From the NCBI RefSeq assembly GCF_025152745.1, contig NZ_CP104040.1, forward strand, positions 1,612,001-1,676,000: a DNA stretch of 64,000 bases, given 5' to 3'. The notes below the pieces were generated by a model. That model made no database searches. It worked only from the letters and a program-made list of their open reading frames with translations, and was not told the DNA's origin. The stretch comes from Rhizobium sp. WSM4643 (lineage in GTDB: Bacteria > Pseudomonadota > Alphaproteobacteria > Rhizobiales > Rhizobiaceae). This document shows positions 1 through 9,370 of the stretch, piece by piece. Numbering within the stretch: position 1 is the stretch's first letter; each line of letters begins with the position of its first letter. Both the position numbers and the translations under genes were made by a program.

Positions 1-96
1 ATTACCGACCTCTTTCGTCGGCTTGGCCTTCGGCCAATCGAGTTTGCAATCCCAGCCAGGTTCGCCATCAGTGAGTCGTTTCCCCTCTCACGTTGA
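1..96 (+). CDS. Possible 3' end of a plus-strand gene cut by the window edge
   Basis: The first forward frame is open from base 1 to a TGA at 94-96 and encodes 31 residues beginning ITDLFRRLGLRP. A strong stem-loop follows immediately, which would suit a convergent gene end opposite nrdJ. The stretch is too short to identify and could be chance. Confidence 0.2.
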   Translation: MTDLFRRLGLRPIEFAIPARFAISESFPLSR

Positions 97-100
97 CAAT

Positions 101-125
101 TTCCAGGCACCTTGAGTGCCTGGAA
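101..125 (-). terminator. Stem-loop between nrdJ and the left-edge ORF
   Basis: A perfect 10-bp stem (101-110 with 116-125) closes a five-base loop. It lies about 85 bases past the nrdJ stop codon. There is no long U-tract on either strand, so it is either a weak intrinsic terminator or a stem that protects the 3' end of the mRNA. Confidence 0.5.
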
Positions 126-208
126 AATCTGCGTTTTTATATGCCTGTTGGGCTTGGTCAGTTCTTGCTTTGGTTTTTCACTCCAGAACTAAAGAGCAAC
201 AAGCCTAC

Positions 209-3200
209 TCAGCTGCACCCGCTCGTCGCACCGCACGTATCGCACTTCTCGCAAGTCCCATTCCGCACCATCGTAAAGTTCTGGCACTCCGAGCACATGT
301 TGCCGGTATAGCCCTGCATGATCGAGCGCTGGCGGCGTTCGGCTTCCCGCTTCTTGGCCTCCGATTTCGCCGTTGCCGCGTCCGCTGCCGCCTTGTCGGA
401 GAACAGGGCCGTTGCGTCGCTGGTGAGTTCTTCGGTCACCTCCTCGGCGATTTCTTCCGCCAATTCCTTGGCGCGCTCCTCGTAATCGCGCTTGAAGGCG
501 ACGATTTCGGAGTTGGCGATGGCAACCGTCGGCTCCAGCTTGCGGGCAGCCGCGCCTGCAAAGGCAGTCACGGTGCCGGTGGAAGCGGCGCGGGCAGGGG
601 CGGCGGTGGCCGCACCCTTGGGCTCGGCCGCCGCCTGGCGTTCGCCGCCGGTGCCGGGCACCAGCGTCGGCTTGTAGCCGCGGGTCCAGCCGGTGGAGAG
701 CAGGTTGGTCTTGCCTTCCTGGATGCCCTTGCCAAGCGCGGTGTTCGAGAAATCAGACGTATCGACATGCGCAAGGTCATGGCGGCCGAGATAGGAGACG
801 GCAAGTTCGCGGAAGACATAGTCGAGGATCGAGGTGGCGTTCTTGATCGCGTCATTGCCGATGACCATGCCGGCCGGCTCGAACTTGGTGAAGGTGAAGG
901 CCTCGACATATTCCTCGAGCGGCACGCCATATTGCAGGCCGAGCGAGATGGCGATGGCGAAATTGTTCATCATCGCGCGGAAGGCAGCACCCTCCTTGTG
1001 CATGTCGATGAAGATCTCGCCGAGGCGACCGTCGCCGAATTCGCCGGTGCGCAGATAGACCTTATGTCCGCCGACGGCGGCCTTCTGGGTATAGCCCTGG
1101 CGGCGGTTCGGCAGCTTCTCGCGTTCGCGCGAAACTCGCTCGATCACCCGCTCGATGATCTTTTCGGTGATGGTGACGGCCTGGGCGGCCAGCGGCGCCT
1201 GCAGCAGTTCCTCCAGCGCATCCTCGTCGTCCTCGTCTTCGATCAGCGAGGAATTGAGCGGCTGCGACAGCTTTGAGCCATCGCGATAGAGCGCGTTGGC
1301 CTTGAGGCCAAGCTTCCAGGAGAGCATGTAGGCGTTCTTGCAATCCTCGACGGTCGCCTCGTTCGGCATGTTGATCGTCTTGGAAATCGCACCCGAGATG
1401 AAGGGCTGGGCCGCCGCCATCATGCGGATGTGGCTTTCCACCGAGAGGTAGCGCTTGCCGATCTTCCCGCAGGGATTGGCGCAATCGAAGACCGGCAGAT
1501 GTTCATTCTTGAGGAAGGGCGCGCCTTCCAGCGTCATCGCGCCGCAGACATGGATGTTGGCGGCTTCGATGTCCTTCTTCGAAAAGCCGATATGGTCGAG
1601 CAGGCTGAAGCTCATGTCGGCCAGCTGTTCGTCGGAAACCTTCAGCGTCTCCTTGAGGAAGTCGGCGCCGAGCGTCCACTGGTTGAAGACGAACTTGATG
1701 TCAAAGGCACTCTTCAGCGCGGCGTTGACGGCTTCCACCTTCTCGTCGGTGAAGCCCTTGCTCTTCAACGATGGCGGATTGATCGCCGGTGCCTGGTTCA
1801 GGTTGCCGTGGCCGACGGCATAGGCCTCGATCTCGGCGATCTGGCTTTCCGAATAGCCGAGCGTGCGCAGCGCGTCGGGTACGGCACGGTTGATGATCTT
1901 GAAGTAGCCGCCGCCGGCGAGCTTCTTGAACTTGACGAGGGCGAAGTCGGGCTCGATGCCTGTCGTGTCGCAATCCATGACGAGACCGATCGTGCCTGTG
2001 GGCGCGATGACCGAGACCTGGGCATTGCGGTAGCCATGCTGTTCACCGAGCTCGAGCGCCTTGTCCCAGGCCGATTTGGCGTGGGCGACAAGATCCTGGT
2101 CCGGGTTTTCCGAATGGATCAGCGCGACCGGGTTGATCGACAGCGCTTCATAGCCGGAGCTCTCGCCATGCGCCGCACGGCGATGGTTGCGAATGACCTT
2201 GAGCATGCTCTCGCGGTTCGGCGCGAAGTTCGGGAACGGGCCGAGCTCGGCAGCCATTTCGGCCGAGGTCGCATAGCAGATGCCGGTCATGATCGCGGTC
2301 AGCGAGCCTGCGATGGCGCGGGCTTCTGCGGAGTCATAGGGAATGCCCGACGACATCAGCAGGCCGCCGATATTGGCGTAGCCGAGGCCGAGCGTGCGGT
2401 ATTCGTAGGAGAGTTCGGCAATGCGCTTCGACGGGAACTGCGCCATCATCACCGAGACTTCGAGCACGACGGTCCACAGGCGAACCGCATGTTCGTAATC
2501 GGCGATGTTGATGCGCTTGGTGGCCTTGTCCTTGAACTGCAGCAGGTTCAGCGAGGCAAGGTTGCAGGCGGTGTCGTCGAGGAACATGTATTCCGAGCAC
2601 GGGTTCGAGCCGCGGATCGGGCCGCCGGCCGGCGAGGTGTGCCAGTCGTTCATCGTCGTGTTGAAATGGATGCCCGGATCGGCCGAAGCCCAGGCGGCGT
2701 AGGAAATAGTTTCCCAGAGATCGCGGGCCTTCAGCGTCTTCATCACCCTGCCGTCCTTGCGGGCGGTCAGGTGCCATTCGCCATCATTTTCGACGGCGCG
2801 CAGGAAGTCGTCCTTGATCGAGACGGAGTTGTTGGAGTTCTGGCCGGAGACCGTGAGGTAGGCTTCCGAATCCCAATCGGTGTCATAGGTCTTGAATTGG
2901 AGATCCTTGTAGCCCTGGCGGGCAAACTGAATGACGCGCTGGACGTAGTTCTCGGGAACCTGATCCTTCTTGGCGGCGCGGATTTCGCGCTTCAGGGCAG
3001 GGTTCTTGTTGGGGTCGTAGCAATCGCCATTATCGCCGCCTTCGCAATTGAAGCAGGCCTTCATGATCGCCTTCAAATGCCTGGCGACGACCTTCGAGCC
3101 GGTGACGAGCGCTGCAACCTTCTGCTCTTCCTTGACCTTCCAGTTGATGTATTCCTCGATATCGGGATGGTCGATATCGACGACTACCATCTTGGCGGCG

Positions 3201-4027
3201 CGGCGCGTCGTGCCGCCCGATTTGATGGCGCCGGCGGCGCGGTCGCCGATCTTCAGGAAGCTCATCAAGCCGGAGGAGCGGCCGCCGCCGGAAAGCTTTT
3301 CGCCTTCGCCGCGCAGCATCGAGAAGTTGGAGCCGGTGCCGGAGCCATATTTGAACAGGCGCGCCTCACGCACCCAGAGATCCATGATGCCGCCTTCGTT
3401 GACGAGATCGTCCTCGACCGACTGGATGAAGCAGGCATGCGGCTGCGGGTGTTCGTAGGCCGACTTGGATTTGGTCAGCTTGCCGGTGAAGGGGTCGACG
3501 TAGAAATGGCCCTGGCCGGGACCGTCGATGCCATAGGCCCAGTGCAGGCCGGTGTTGAACCACTGCGGCGAGTTCGGGGCGACGCGCTGGGTGGCGAGCA
3601 TATAGGCAAGCTCGTCCTTGAAGGCCGAGGCATCTTCCTCGGAGGAGAAATAGCCGCCCTTCCAGCCCCAATAGGTCCAGGTGCCGGCAAGACGGTCGAA
3701 GACCTGGCGCGCATCGATTTCGGAGCCGGTCTGCTCATCCTTCGGCAGGGTCTTCAGCGCAGCATCGTCGGGAACGGAGCGCCACAGGAAGGAAGGAACA
3801 TCGTTTTCCTCGACCTTCTTCAGCCGGGTGGGAACGCCGGCCTTGCGGAAATACTTCTGCGCCAGCACGTCGGTCGCGACCTGGGAGAACTGCGCGGGAA
3901 CGTCGATGTTCTCGAGGCGGAACACGATCGAACCGTCAGGGTTCTTGATCTCGCTCGTCGCCTTGCGGAATTCGATATCCGCATAGGCGCCTTGGCCGGC
4001 CTTCGTGAAACGACGTTCGATGCGCAT
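209..4027 (-). CDS. nrdJ: Vitamin B12-dependent (class II) ribonucleoside-diphosphate reductase
   Basis: This enzyme reduces ribonucleotides to deoxyribonucleotides using adenosylcobalamin to generate the thiyl radical, so it works with or without oxygen. The 1272-residue product has the usual length of alphaproteobacterial NrdJ. NPCSE lies near residue 475, the active-site finger loop [11 protein letters not shown] near 685, and the last 30 residues form a Cys-rich tail with CxxC pairs (CSECQ, CEKCDTC) that re-reduces the active site. The start [11 protein letters not shown] follows a GCGAGG ribosome-binding site. The gene stands alone, with a 640-base region upstream that carries NrdR-like boxes. 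Long open frames on the opposite strand are codon-bias shadows. The family assignment is secure. Confidence 0.97.
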   Translation of the reverse strand: MRIERRFTKAGQGAYADIEFRKATSEIKNPDGSIVFRLENIDVPAQFSQVATDVLAQKYFRKAGVPTRLKKVEENDVPSFLWRSVPDDAALKTLPKDEQTGSEIDARQVFDRLAGTWTYWGWKGGYFSSEEDASAFKDELAYMLATQRVAPNSPQWFNTGLHWAYGIDGPGQGHFYVDPFTGKLTKSKSAYEHPQPHACFIQSVEDDLVNEGGIMDLWVREARLFKYGSGTGSNFSMLRGEGEKLSGGGRSSGLMSFLKIGDRAAGAIKSGGTTRRAAKMVVVDIDHPDIEEYINWKVKEEQKVAALVTGSKVVARHLKAIMKACFNCEGGDNGDCYDPNKNPALKREIRAAKKDQVPENYVQRVIQFARQGYKDLQFKTYDTDWDSEAYLTVSGQNSNNSVSIKDDFLRAVENDGEWHLTARKDGRVMKTLKARDLWETISYAAWASADPGIHFNTTMNDWHTSPAGGPIRGSNPCSEYMFLDDTACNLASLNLLQFKDKATKRINIADYEHAVRLWTVVLEVSVMMAQFPSKRIAELSYEYRTLGLGYANIGGLLMSSGIPYDSAEARAIAGSLTAIMTGICYATSAEMAAELGPFPNFAPNRESMLKVIRNHRRAAHGESSGYEALSINPVALIHSENPDQDLVAHAKSAWDKALELGEQHGYRNAQVSVIAPTGTIGLVMDCDTTGIEPDFALVKFKKLAGGGYFKIINRAVPDALRTLGYSESQIAEIEAYAVGHGNLNQAPAINPPSLKSKGFTDEKVEAVNAALKSAFDIKFVFNQWTLGADFLKETLKVSDEQLADMSFSLLDHIGFSKKDIEAANIHVCGAMTLEGAPFLKNEHLPVFDCANPCGKIGKRYLSVESHIRMMAAAQPFISGAISKTINMPNEATVEDCKNAYMLSWKLGLKANALYRDGSKLSQPLNSSLIEDEDDEDALEELLQAPLAAQAVTITEKIIERVIERVSREREKLPNRRQGYTQKAAVGGHKVYLRTGEFGDGRLGEIFIDMHKEGAAFRAMMNNFAIAISLGLQYGVPLEEYVEAFTFTKFEPAGMVIGNDAIKNATSILDYVFRELAVSYLGRHDLAHVDTSDFSNTALGKGIQEGKTNLLSTGWTRGYKPTLVPGTGGERQAAAEPKGAATAAPARAASTGTVTAFAGAAARKLEPTVAIANSEIVAFKRDYEERAKELAEEIAEEVTEELTSDATALFSDKAAADAATAKSEAKKREAERRQRSIMQGYTGNMCSECQNFTMVRNGTCEKCDTCGATSGCS

Positions 4028-4153
4028 AGTCTTGACCTCGCGTTGGCGCCCGGTCCCCGCGACCTCGGCGCAAAATTCCTATCCGGCGGCACTTTGTCGT
4101 CGCGCAGCCAGTCTCGTTTCCGTATTGTGACAGGGTGTCATCCGGAGATGTCC

Positions 4154-4200
4154 TTCCTGTATCTTGTGGTAATGGTGGCTGCAAACGCTAAATATAGTAT
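4154..4200 (-). promoter_or_regulatory. Candidate tandem NrdR boxes upstream of nrdJ
   Basis: The site at 4185-4200 (ACGCTAAATATAGTAT) matches 13 of 16 positions of the NrdR consensus acaCwAtATaTwGtgt as I recall it. A weaker 10/16 match lies at 4154-4169. The two start exactly 31 bases apart, three helical turns, which is the spacing typical of paired NrdR boxes. They lie 127-173 bases upstream of the nrdJ start, where a promoter is expected. Regulation by NrdR is inferred. Confidence 0.45.
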
Positions 4201-4429
4201 TAACAGCTTATTATCGCCAGTCCCGATGTCACTTTTTTTGGAGGCTGAAAATCGCACAGAAATCCTGTCAGGCCCGAACCGGTTCCGGTCGATCGCCCTG
4301 ATTCCGCGTCCTAATTTTCAAAAGGGAACCGGGCTCGTTACCTCCGGTCCTGTCGCCGCCGCAACATCAGGATCAGTAAAGTTTGAAACAGCTGATTCCG
4401 TCAAGGGCTGGCTTTTAATTGATTGCTAA

Positions 4430-4445
4430 CCACAACATGTTGTGG
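4430..4445. promoter_or_regulatory. Perfect 16-bp palindrome CCACAACATGTTGTGG
   Basis: This is a perfect dyad in the 640-base gap between nrdJ and the next gene. Its core CACAAC/GTTGTG resembles an NrdR box, but no second box lies 21 or 31 bases away. It is about 400 bases upstream of nrdJ, so it could instead serve another regulator. The rest of 4028-4600 shows no gene or known riboswitch; in particular I see no cobalamin riboswitch. Confidence 0.4.
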
Positions 4446-4604
4446 ATGCGCCTGTGGAGATTGGGGAAAGCCGGGGAGCGCTGATATTACAATGGCTTGC
4501 AGGCGTTGCCGGCTAAGGAAAACCTCTGAATGGCAAAAAACAGTCCTGCGGCAAATCTTATGATGGCATTTCCGGCGCAAATGAGCATGCCGATTCGCCG
4601 GTGA

Positions 4605-4681
4605 AATCAGCGCTCTTGTTCTTAGTCATGTCGTTGTCGCAAACCGCTGCACAGTTTTGCGCGACACGCTTTTAAAGCGCA
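4605..4681. repeat. Rhizobial intergenic palindromic element
   Basis: An imperfect inverted repeat pairs TGTCGCAAA-type and TTTTGCGCGACA-type arms around CCGCTGCACAG. From memory this string is a common intergenic mosaic repeat in Rhizobium genomes. Its right end runs into the downstream gene and includes the stop codon of the protein at 4672-5262. Confidence 0.45.
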
Positions 4682-5262
4682 TCGATGGCGATGGTGACGA
4701 TGGCGACGCCGATCGGCCTATTCTCTTCGTCCATGACGACAAAGCTCGCCTGCGTCTCGAGATTCTGGGTGGATTCATTGCGTTCCGCCCGGTCGATGAA
4801 GATCTCGCGGGAACCGTTAGCGAAGGTTTGGAGATATTTCTCCTCGTCGCCCTGCCAGAAGTCGGCGGTGATGGTGCTCTGCCCGACATTCAGCCCGTGG
4901 CTGTCGGTGACGAAAAATTCGATGATCACCCCTTGCGAGGCGTCCTGCTCGGCTTTGAGGTAATGCGATATGGATTTATCGAGCAGCAGCTTGACCATCT
5001 GCAGGTGGTGCTGATCGACCTCCGACCGGTAGGTCTCGTCCAGAACCCGCATATCCATTTCGCTGACATCGCCGAATTTCGCGTTTTGCTCGGCAATAGC
5101 TTTCAGCACCAAGGGCGTTTCCACCATCGGCCGGATCCGCTTCTCGACGTAATCGCGCACGAGGGGAACATAGGCAGGCTCAGCGCGGACGGGCGCCAGC
5201 GGCAACAGAAAGGCCGCCAGCCCGACGATCACAGCCGCTCTTATATGCCCCCGTCGAGCCAT
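4672..5262 (-). CDS. Secreted protein with Cache/PDC-like sensor fold
   Basis: The 196-residue product starts with a clear signal peptide (MARRGHIRAAVIVGLAAFLL, cleavage after PVRA). The remainder is a single soluble domain that reads like an isolated periplasmic PDC/Cache ligand-binding module: a helix pair followed by strands around TITADFWQGDEEKYLQTF and ASFVVMDEENRPIGVAIV. There is no membrane anchor or output domain, so it probably acts in the periplasm, perhaps as a ligand-binding partner of a separate receptor. The start has a GGGAAG ribosome-binding site. The stop codon falls within a flanking repeat. The fold call is by pattern and the function is unknown. Confidence 0.8.
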   Translation of the reverse strand: MARRGHIRAAVIVGLAAFLLPLAPVRAEPAYVPLVRDYVEKRIRPMVETPLVLKAIAEQNAKFGDVSEMDMRVLDETYRSEVDQHHLQMVKLLLDKSISHYLKAEQDASQGVIIEFFVTDSHGLNVGQSTITADFWQGDEEKYLQTFANGSREIFIDRAERNESTQNLETQASFVVMDEENRPIGVAIVTIAIDAL

Positions 5263-5454
5263 CGTGCTTCCCTATACGCATTGTTCGCTGCACGCTTTGG
5301 GCGCAACCCGACACGATTCGCATCCGTCGAGTTTATGAGCAAAAGATAAAATAGATGTGCAGATCCCGATAGCGGATTCTGAAAACCTCGCCGACAAAAT
5401 CTGGAACAATTTCAAGTGGTAAATGCGATGGTTGCGCGCTTTGATCAGTGGCGA

Positions 5455-5949
5455 TCAGCCCGCGCCCTTGGCGATCGGCTCCTGATAGGTGAAGCCCATG
5501 TCCCAGGGGAAATAGATCCAGGTATCCTGGCTTACCTCGGTGATAAAGGTGTCGACCGTCGGCACGCCCTTCGGCTTGGCGTAGACGCAGGCGAAATGTG
5601 CTCTCGGCAGCATGGCGCGCACCTGTGCGGCGGTCTTGCCGGTATCGGTCAGATCGTCAACGACGAGCACGCTTTCGCCGCCATTTTCCATAAGTTCGGG
5701 TGCTATTCCCTTGAGCAGCACCATGTCGCCCTGGTTCACATAGTCATGATAGGAAGCGACGCAGACGGTCTCGATCAGCCGGATATTCAGTTCGCGCGAA
5801 ATGATCGCAGCCGGAACCAGGCCGCCGCGGGTAATGCAGACGATCGCCTTGAATGTTTGATCAAGACCGGCAAGCCGCCAGGCAAGGGCGCGCGCATCGC
5901 GGTGGAACTGATCCCAGGAAACGGGAAAGGCTTTATCGGGAAGGGACAT
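5455..5949 (-). CDS. gpt: Xanthine phosphoribosyltransferase
   Basis: The enzyme converts xanthine or guanine plus PRPP to the nucleoside monophosphate in purine salvage. The 164-residue protein carries the PRPP-binding signature [14 protein letters not shown] near residues 90-105 and the early [10 protein letters not shown] loop, with length close to E. coli Gpt (152). I place the start at MSLPDKAF, which has a GGAG motif upstream; a longer frame to 6024 has no ribosome-binding site and a non-conserved Arg/Ser-rich N-terminus. Flanking genes run in the same direction but with gaps of 180 bases or more, so it is probably transcribed alone. Confidence 0.93.
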   Translation of the reverse strand: MSLPDKAFPVSWDQFHRDARALAWRLAGLDQTFKAIVCITRGGLVPAAIISRELNIRLIETVCVASYHDYVNQGDMVLLKGIAPELMENGGESVLVVDDLTDTGKTAAQVRAMLPRAHFACVYAKPKGVPTVDTFITEVSQDTWIYFPWDMGFTYQEPIAKGAG

Positions 5950-6128
5950 CGGGCTGCTCCGCGGCATGAAAAAACGACACGCCGTTTGTCGGCGACCGGA
6001 CGGGCTTGAAGCGGCGATCGGCAAAACGCAAACCGCGCAGCCGGAACTGCGCGAGATGGGCCGAGCTCGAAGCTGTCATCGGTCGCCGCAATTAGCGGGA
6101 TTTGCCGGCAAAAGGCAAGAGCAGCCAA

Positions 6129-6971
6129 TCAACGTGACAGCAGGGTCAGCGCCGTCATCGATTGCAGCAGGGTCTTGGTCGTGCCGCCGAAGATCATCTG
6201 CCAGAGCCAGGAATGGGTATAGGCGCCCATGACGAGAAGATCGATGCTGCTGTCCGAAAGCCGGTTCTCGATGACATGCGATGCGCTCTTGTCCGCACTT
6301 TGTGCCGTCGAAAGCGTCGTCTTCACGCCATGACGTGCCAACGTCGCGGCGATGTCGGCGCCAGCCGTCAGCGGCGATTGCAGCGCCGTGTCGGCCGGAT
6401 CGACCGAAAAGATCTCCACCTCGTCGGCGGCTTTGAGGATAGGCAGCGCGTCGAAGGTCGCGCGCGCCGCCTCCTTCGAACCGTTCCAGGCGATCAGCAC
6501 GCGCTTGATCGGCTTCGGCTGGCGGATGATATAGGGGATCATCAGCACCGGCCGGCCGCTTTCGAAGAGAAAGCTGTCGACGTCGACGTGGCTGTCGGAA
6601 GGTCTGGCCGGGTCGGCCTGTGAGGCGATCAACAGGTCGGCGCTGCGGGCACTTTCGATCAGCGGCGCGGAGCCGTATCCGGTGGATGTGGCAAAGCTGC
6701 GCCACTCGGAGGAGGAGCCTGATGCCTCCGCTTTCGCCCTGAAGATGCGCTCAACCGCAATCGTTTCGCTGTGCGCCATGTCCTGCAGCGCCTGCACGGC
6801 GACGGGATCGGGGATCTCCATCGGTGCCACCAGCGGTACGGCGGAGATGATTTCGGCATGCAGGCCGATCACATGGGCGCCGCTCTGAGCAGCAATGGCA
6901 AAGGCGAAATCGGCAACCGCAGCACTATTGTCTGATGTATCGAGAATGGCGAGAATGGTTTTGTAAGACAT
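6129..6971 (-). CDS. Universal stress protein, two tandem UspA domains
   Basis: The 280-residue protein has two UspA folds. The first begins SYKTILAILDTSDNSAA, and the second ends with MGAYTHSWLWQMIFGGTTK, which fits the G-x2-G-x9-G(S/T) nucleotide-binding motif. Such tandem proteins are cytoplasmic and help survival under starvation, oxidative or low-oxygen stress. The chosen start has a strong AAGGAG ribosome-binding site eight bases upstream; a longer frame to 7052 lacks one. It stands as a single gene between gpt and the CinA-like gene on the same strand. Confidence 0.93.
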   Translation of the reverse strand: MSYKTILAILDTSDNSAAVADFAFAIAAQSGAHVIGLHAEIISAVPLVAPMEIPDPVAVQALQDMAHSETIAVERIFRAKAEASGSSSEWRSFATSTGYGSAPLIESARSADLLIASQADPARPSDSHVDVDSFLFESGRPVLMIPYIIRQPKPIKRVLIAWNGSKEAARATFDALPILKAADEVEIFSVDPADTALQSPLTAGADIAATLARHGVKTTLSTAQSADKSASHVIENRLSDSSIDLLVMGAYTHSWLWQMIFGGTTKTLLQSMTALTLLSR

Positions 6972-7080
6972 GTCAATTCTCCTTGCGCTGAAATGGCGTG
7001 CGCGAGGGAAGGAATGCGCCGAGCCGTTCTCCTGTTCCTTGATAGGGATCAAGGATGGCCTTTGAGTTCCGGCGTTTCCC

Positions 7081-7857
7081 TCATGCCTCCGCGGAATGGT
7101 TTTCGGCGATGTCCTTCTTTTGGCGGATGGCGTCGATCATCGCCTGCACCTCGGCGCCGGCTGCATCGATTGCCGCCTGCGAGCGGCCGCGTACGACGAT
7201 CTCCGTCGAGAATTTCTGGCCGATATAGCGCGGGTAGGAACCGATGCTGGTTTCCGGATGTGCTTTCTGAATAGCGGTCAAGGGCGTGCCGATCTCGCCT
7301 TCGCCGTAAGGGCAGGCGATGGCGAGCGAGAGCACCGGCGTGCCGGTTCGAAGCGTCGGCAGCACATTGTCGACCATCGCCTGGAAGACCTGCGGCACGC
7401 CGGCCATGACATGGACGTTGCCAATGATGAAGCCGGGCGCGGTCGAGACCGGATTGGCGATATGCACAGCCCCGCGCGGCATGCGCGCCATGCGCTGGCG
7501 CGCCTCGGTGAATTCCATCTCTCGGCGTCGGTACATCTCGGCAAGCAGTGTCATTGCCGTCTCGTCATATTCGCAGGGCACGCCGAAAGCCTTGGAGATG
7601 GCATCGGCAGTGATGTCGTCATGCGTCGGCCCGATACCGCCCGAGGTGAAGACGTAATCATATTTGCGGCGAAGCGCGTTCAGCGCCTCGACAATCGCCT
7701 CCTCGTCGTCGGCGACGATGCGCACCTCCTTGAGGTCGATGCCGGAAAGTGTCAGCAAATCGGCGAGGTGGCCGATATTTTTATCCTTGGTGCGGCCGGA
7801 AAGAAGTTCGTCGCCGATGGCGAGCATGGCGGCGGTGACGACGATGTCTTGGCTCAT
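7081..7857 (-). CDS. CinA-like / MoaB-type molybdopterin-binding domain protein
   Basis: The 258-residue product has the MoCF_biosynth fold: MLAIGDELLSGRTKDKN at the N-terminus and TSGGIGPTHDDITADAI near residue 80. It matches the N-terminal half of CinA (annotated as competence/damage-inducible protein A) but lacks the C-terminal NMN-deamidase domain. It may therefore be an ADP-ribose pyrophosphatase-like or molybdopterin-binding enzyme; the substrate is not evident. The start is MSQDIVVTAA. The longer open frame to 8169 would run through an intergenic palindromic repeat and is rejected. Confidence 0.88.
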   Translation of the reverse strand: MSQDIVVTAAMLAIGDELLSGRTKDKNIGHLADLLTLSGIDLKEVRIVADDEEAIVEALNALRRKYDYVFTSGGIGPTHDDITADAISKAFGVPCEYDETAMTLLAEMYRRREMEFTEARQRMARMPRGAVHIANPVSTAPGFIIGNVHVMAGVPQVFQAMVDNVLPTLRTGTPVLSLAIACPYGEGEIGTPLTAIQKAHPETSIGSYPRYIGQKFSTEIVVRGRSQAAIDAAGAEVQAMIDAIRQKKDIAENHSAEA

Positions 7858-7920
7858 GGGGTGTTCCGTGATCTGAGGCTGGTGAATAGGTAGTGCCGTT
7901 CGGCCGCTTTGCAAACAGTC

Positions 7921-7970
7921 AGAGCATGATGCCGAAAAGTGCAAGCGGTTTTCGGACGACATCATGCTCT
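7921..7970. repeat. Rhizobial intergenic palindrome
   Basis: A 50-base inverted repeat with perfect outer arms AGAGCATGATG...CATCATGCTCT and an inner CCGAAAAG...TTTTCGG pair. It sits in the 332-base gap between the CinA-like gene and wrbA. The inner core (GAAAAGTG-CAAGCGGTTTTC) matches, in inverted orientation, the core of the element at 51615-51669. This type of element is widespread in Rhizobium. The rest of the gap, 7971-8189, shows no gene. Confidence 0.7.
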
Positions 7971-8189
7971 CACTATTGATTGCGAAGAGCATTCGGATTT
8001 TAGGCCGAGCCAGCCTGAAATCTGAATGCTGTTCGGCGCATACGTTCGTTTTTGCTGAAATGAAAACGCAAGTGAATTTTCGTCTACGGATGTTGAACAC
8101 TGAGTTCTTCAAGGCATGGCTGTGTTCCGAAACTGGCGCTGATAGAACTCCCTCAGGAAATTCAACCAATGCTCCAAGGGAGATTGAAG

Positions 8190-8786
8190 ATGGCGAAGGT
8201 TCTTGTCCTTTATTATTCGGCTTACGGCCATATCGAAACCATGGCCTATGCCGTTGCCGAAGGCGCGAAGTCGGCCGGTGCCGACGTCACCGTCAAGCGC
8301 GTTCCGGAACTGGTTCCGGAAGATGTCGCCAAAGCTTCCTACTACAAGGTCGACCAGGCGGCTCCGATCGCCACCGTCGACGAGCTGGCCGATTATGATG
8401 CGATCATCGTCGGTGCCGGCACCCGCTTCGGCACGGTCGCCTCGCAGATGCGCAATTTCTGGGATCAGACGGGTGGCCTCTGGTTCGCCGGCAAACTCGT
8501 CGGCAAGCTCGGTTCGGTCTTCACCTCTTCGGCAACCCAGCACGGCGGCCAGGAGACGACCATCCTCGGCTTCATCCCCACCTTCCTGCACCAAGGCATG
8601 GTTGTTGCAGGGTTGCCTTATGCCTTCCAGGGCCAGATGGGCACCGAGGAAGTCAAGGGCGGCTCGCCTTACGGCGCCTCCACCATCACCAATAGCGACG
8701 GCTCGCGCCAGCCTTCCGAGATCGAGCTGGAAGGCGCGAAATACCAGGGCGCCCACATCGCCAAGCTTGCTGCCAAGCTCGCCTGA
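8190..8786 (+). CDS. wrbA: NAD(P)H:quinone oxidoreductase, WrbA type
   Basis: WrbA is a flavodoxin-like FMN enzyme that reduces quinones by two electrons and protects against oxidative stress. The 198-residue product begins [19 protein letters not shown], whose YYSAYGH loop binds the FMN phosphate. GAGTRFG near residue 77 and the HGGQE segment near 120-130 are typical of the family. The start follows an AAGGGAG ribosome-binding site. It is divergent from the CinA-like gene and is followed by a stem-loop, so it is probably monocistronic. Confidence 0.95.
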   Translation: MAKVLVLYYSAYGHIETMAYAVAEGAKSAGADVTVKRVPELVPEDVAKASYYKVDQAAPIATVDELADYDAIIVGAGTRFGTVASQMRNFWDQTGGLWFAGKLVGKLGSVFTSSATQHGGQETTILGFIPTFLHQGMVVAGLPYAFQGQMGTEEVKGGSPYGASTITNSDGSRQPSEIELEGAKYQGAHIAKLAAKLA

Positions 8787-8805
8787 TCTTTGACGCTGAA
8801 ATGAT

Positions 8806-8840
8806 AAAGGCGCGGCAGGCGTGAGCTCGCCGCGTCCTTT
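8806..8840 (+). terminator. Candidate terminator after wrbA
   Basis: AAAGGCGCGGC (8806-8816) pairs with GCCGCGTCCTTT (8829-8840) with one bulged T. The T-tract is short (CCGTTT), so termination efficiency is uncertain. Confidence 0.5.
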
Positions 8841-9003
8841 CCGTTTCTCCCGCGACAGACCGAGTGCCCCTTGATCGGCCGTGGTTTTTGGGCGGAAAAT
8901 GTGTGACGGATCATTCGGCGGTGCAACTGTCAAAACAGGCGTGATTTTTACGGCTTGCGGCTCTTCCCATCGCCCACGACGCAAGATATTGAAAACGCCG
9001 CAA

Positions 9004-9088
9004 GCGGGCGTGGCGAAACTGGTAGACGCAAGGGACTTAAAATCCCTCGGCCTTGGCTGTACGGGTTCGACCCCCGTCGCCCGCACCA
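9004..9088 (+). tRNA. tRNA-Leu(UAA)
   Basis: The acceptor arm GCGGGCG (9004-9010) pairs with CGCCCGC (9078-9084), followed by discriminator A and an encoded CCA (9086-9088). The anticodon stem AGGGA/TCCCT (9031-9035 with 9043-9047) encloses a seven-base loop with anticodon TAA at 9038-9040. The T-loop GGTTCGACCCC and a long type-II variable arm (CGGCCTTGGCTGT) confirm a leucine tRNA. No integrase or duplicated 3' end lies beside it. Confidence 0.98.
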
Positions 9089-9228
9089 CCTTCATAATCC
9101 CGTTCGAATATGCTTGTATTATGCGTGTATATTGTGGATAAAAGCGCACTATTGCTTGCATATGACATTTTCGGTGCAAGGATTGCGCCGCGGCGGTTGA
9201 GTAAGTGTTGTCTTGTGGGAGTAAGACG

Positions 9229-9360
9229 ATGGTTTACGATTGGAGTGGGGCAAGGACTAGGCGCATCCGCGTCTTCAAGACCAGTCTCGCGCTTGTTCTC
9301 GCAACTGCGATGGCCGCGATACCACTGTTCTTCTGGGCCGTGCAGTTGGGCGATTTCTAA
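9229..9360 (+). CDS. 43-residue single-span membrane peptide
   Basis: An ATG at 9229 with a GGGAG ribosome-binding site about ten bases upstream opens a 43-codon frame ending TAA at 9358. The product begins MVYDWSGARTRRIRVFKTS, a positively charged cytoplasmic segment, followed by one hydrophobic helix (LALVLATAMAAIPLFFWAV). No family is recognised. The good ribosome-binding site and sensible topology favour a real gene. It lies between tRNA-Leu and the convergent VanZ-like gene. Confidence 0.5.
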   Translation: MVYDWSGARTRRIRVFKTSLALVLATAMAAIPLFFWAVQLGDF

Positions 9361-9370
9361 TTCGAGATAA

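Noticed and set aside
116..4429. Very long plus-strand frames (386 and 999 codons) opposite nrdJ
   Set aside because: They are antisense frames kept open by strong third-position GC bias. The minus-strand protein has clear RNR motifs across the same bases.
4028..4604. Cobalamin riboswitch before nrdJ
   Set aside because: No B12-box or adequate surrounding structure was recognised, and the enzyme uses rather than makes cobalamin, so such control is not expected.
9004..9088. tRNA-Leu as a genomic-island attachment site
   Set aside because: No integrase, direct repeat of the tRNA 3' end or change in gene style follows it.
8109..9179. 356-codon minus-strand frame across wrbA and the tRNA
   Set aside because: It runs through tRNA-Leu and antisense to wrbA, and its product shows no recognisable domain.
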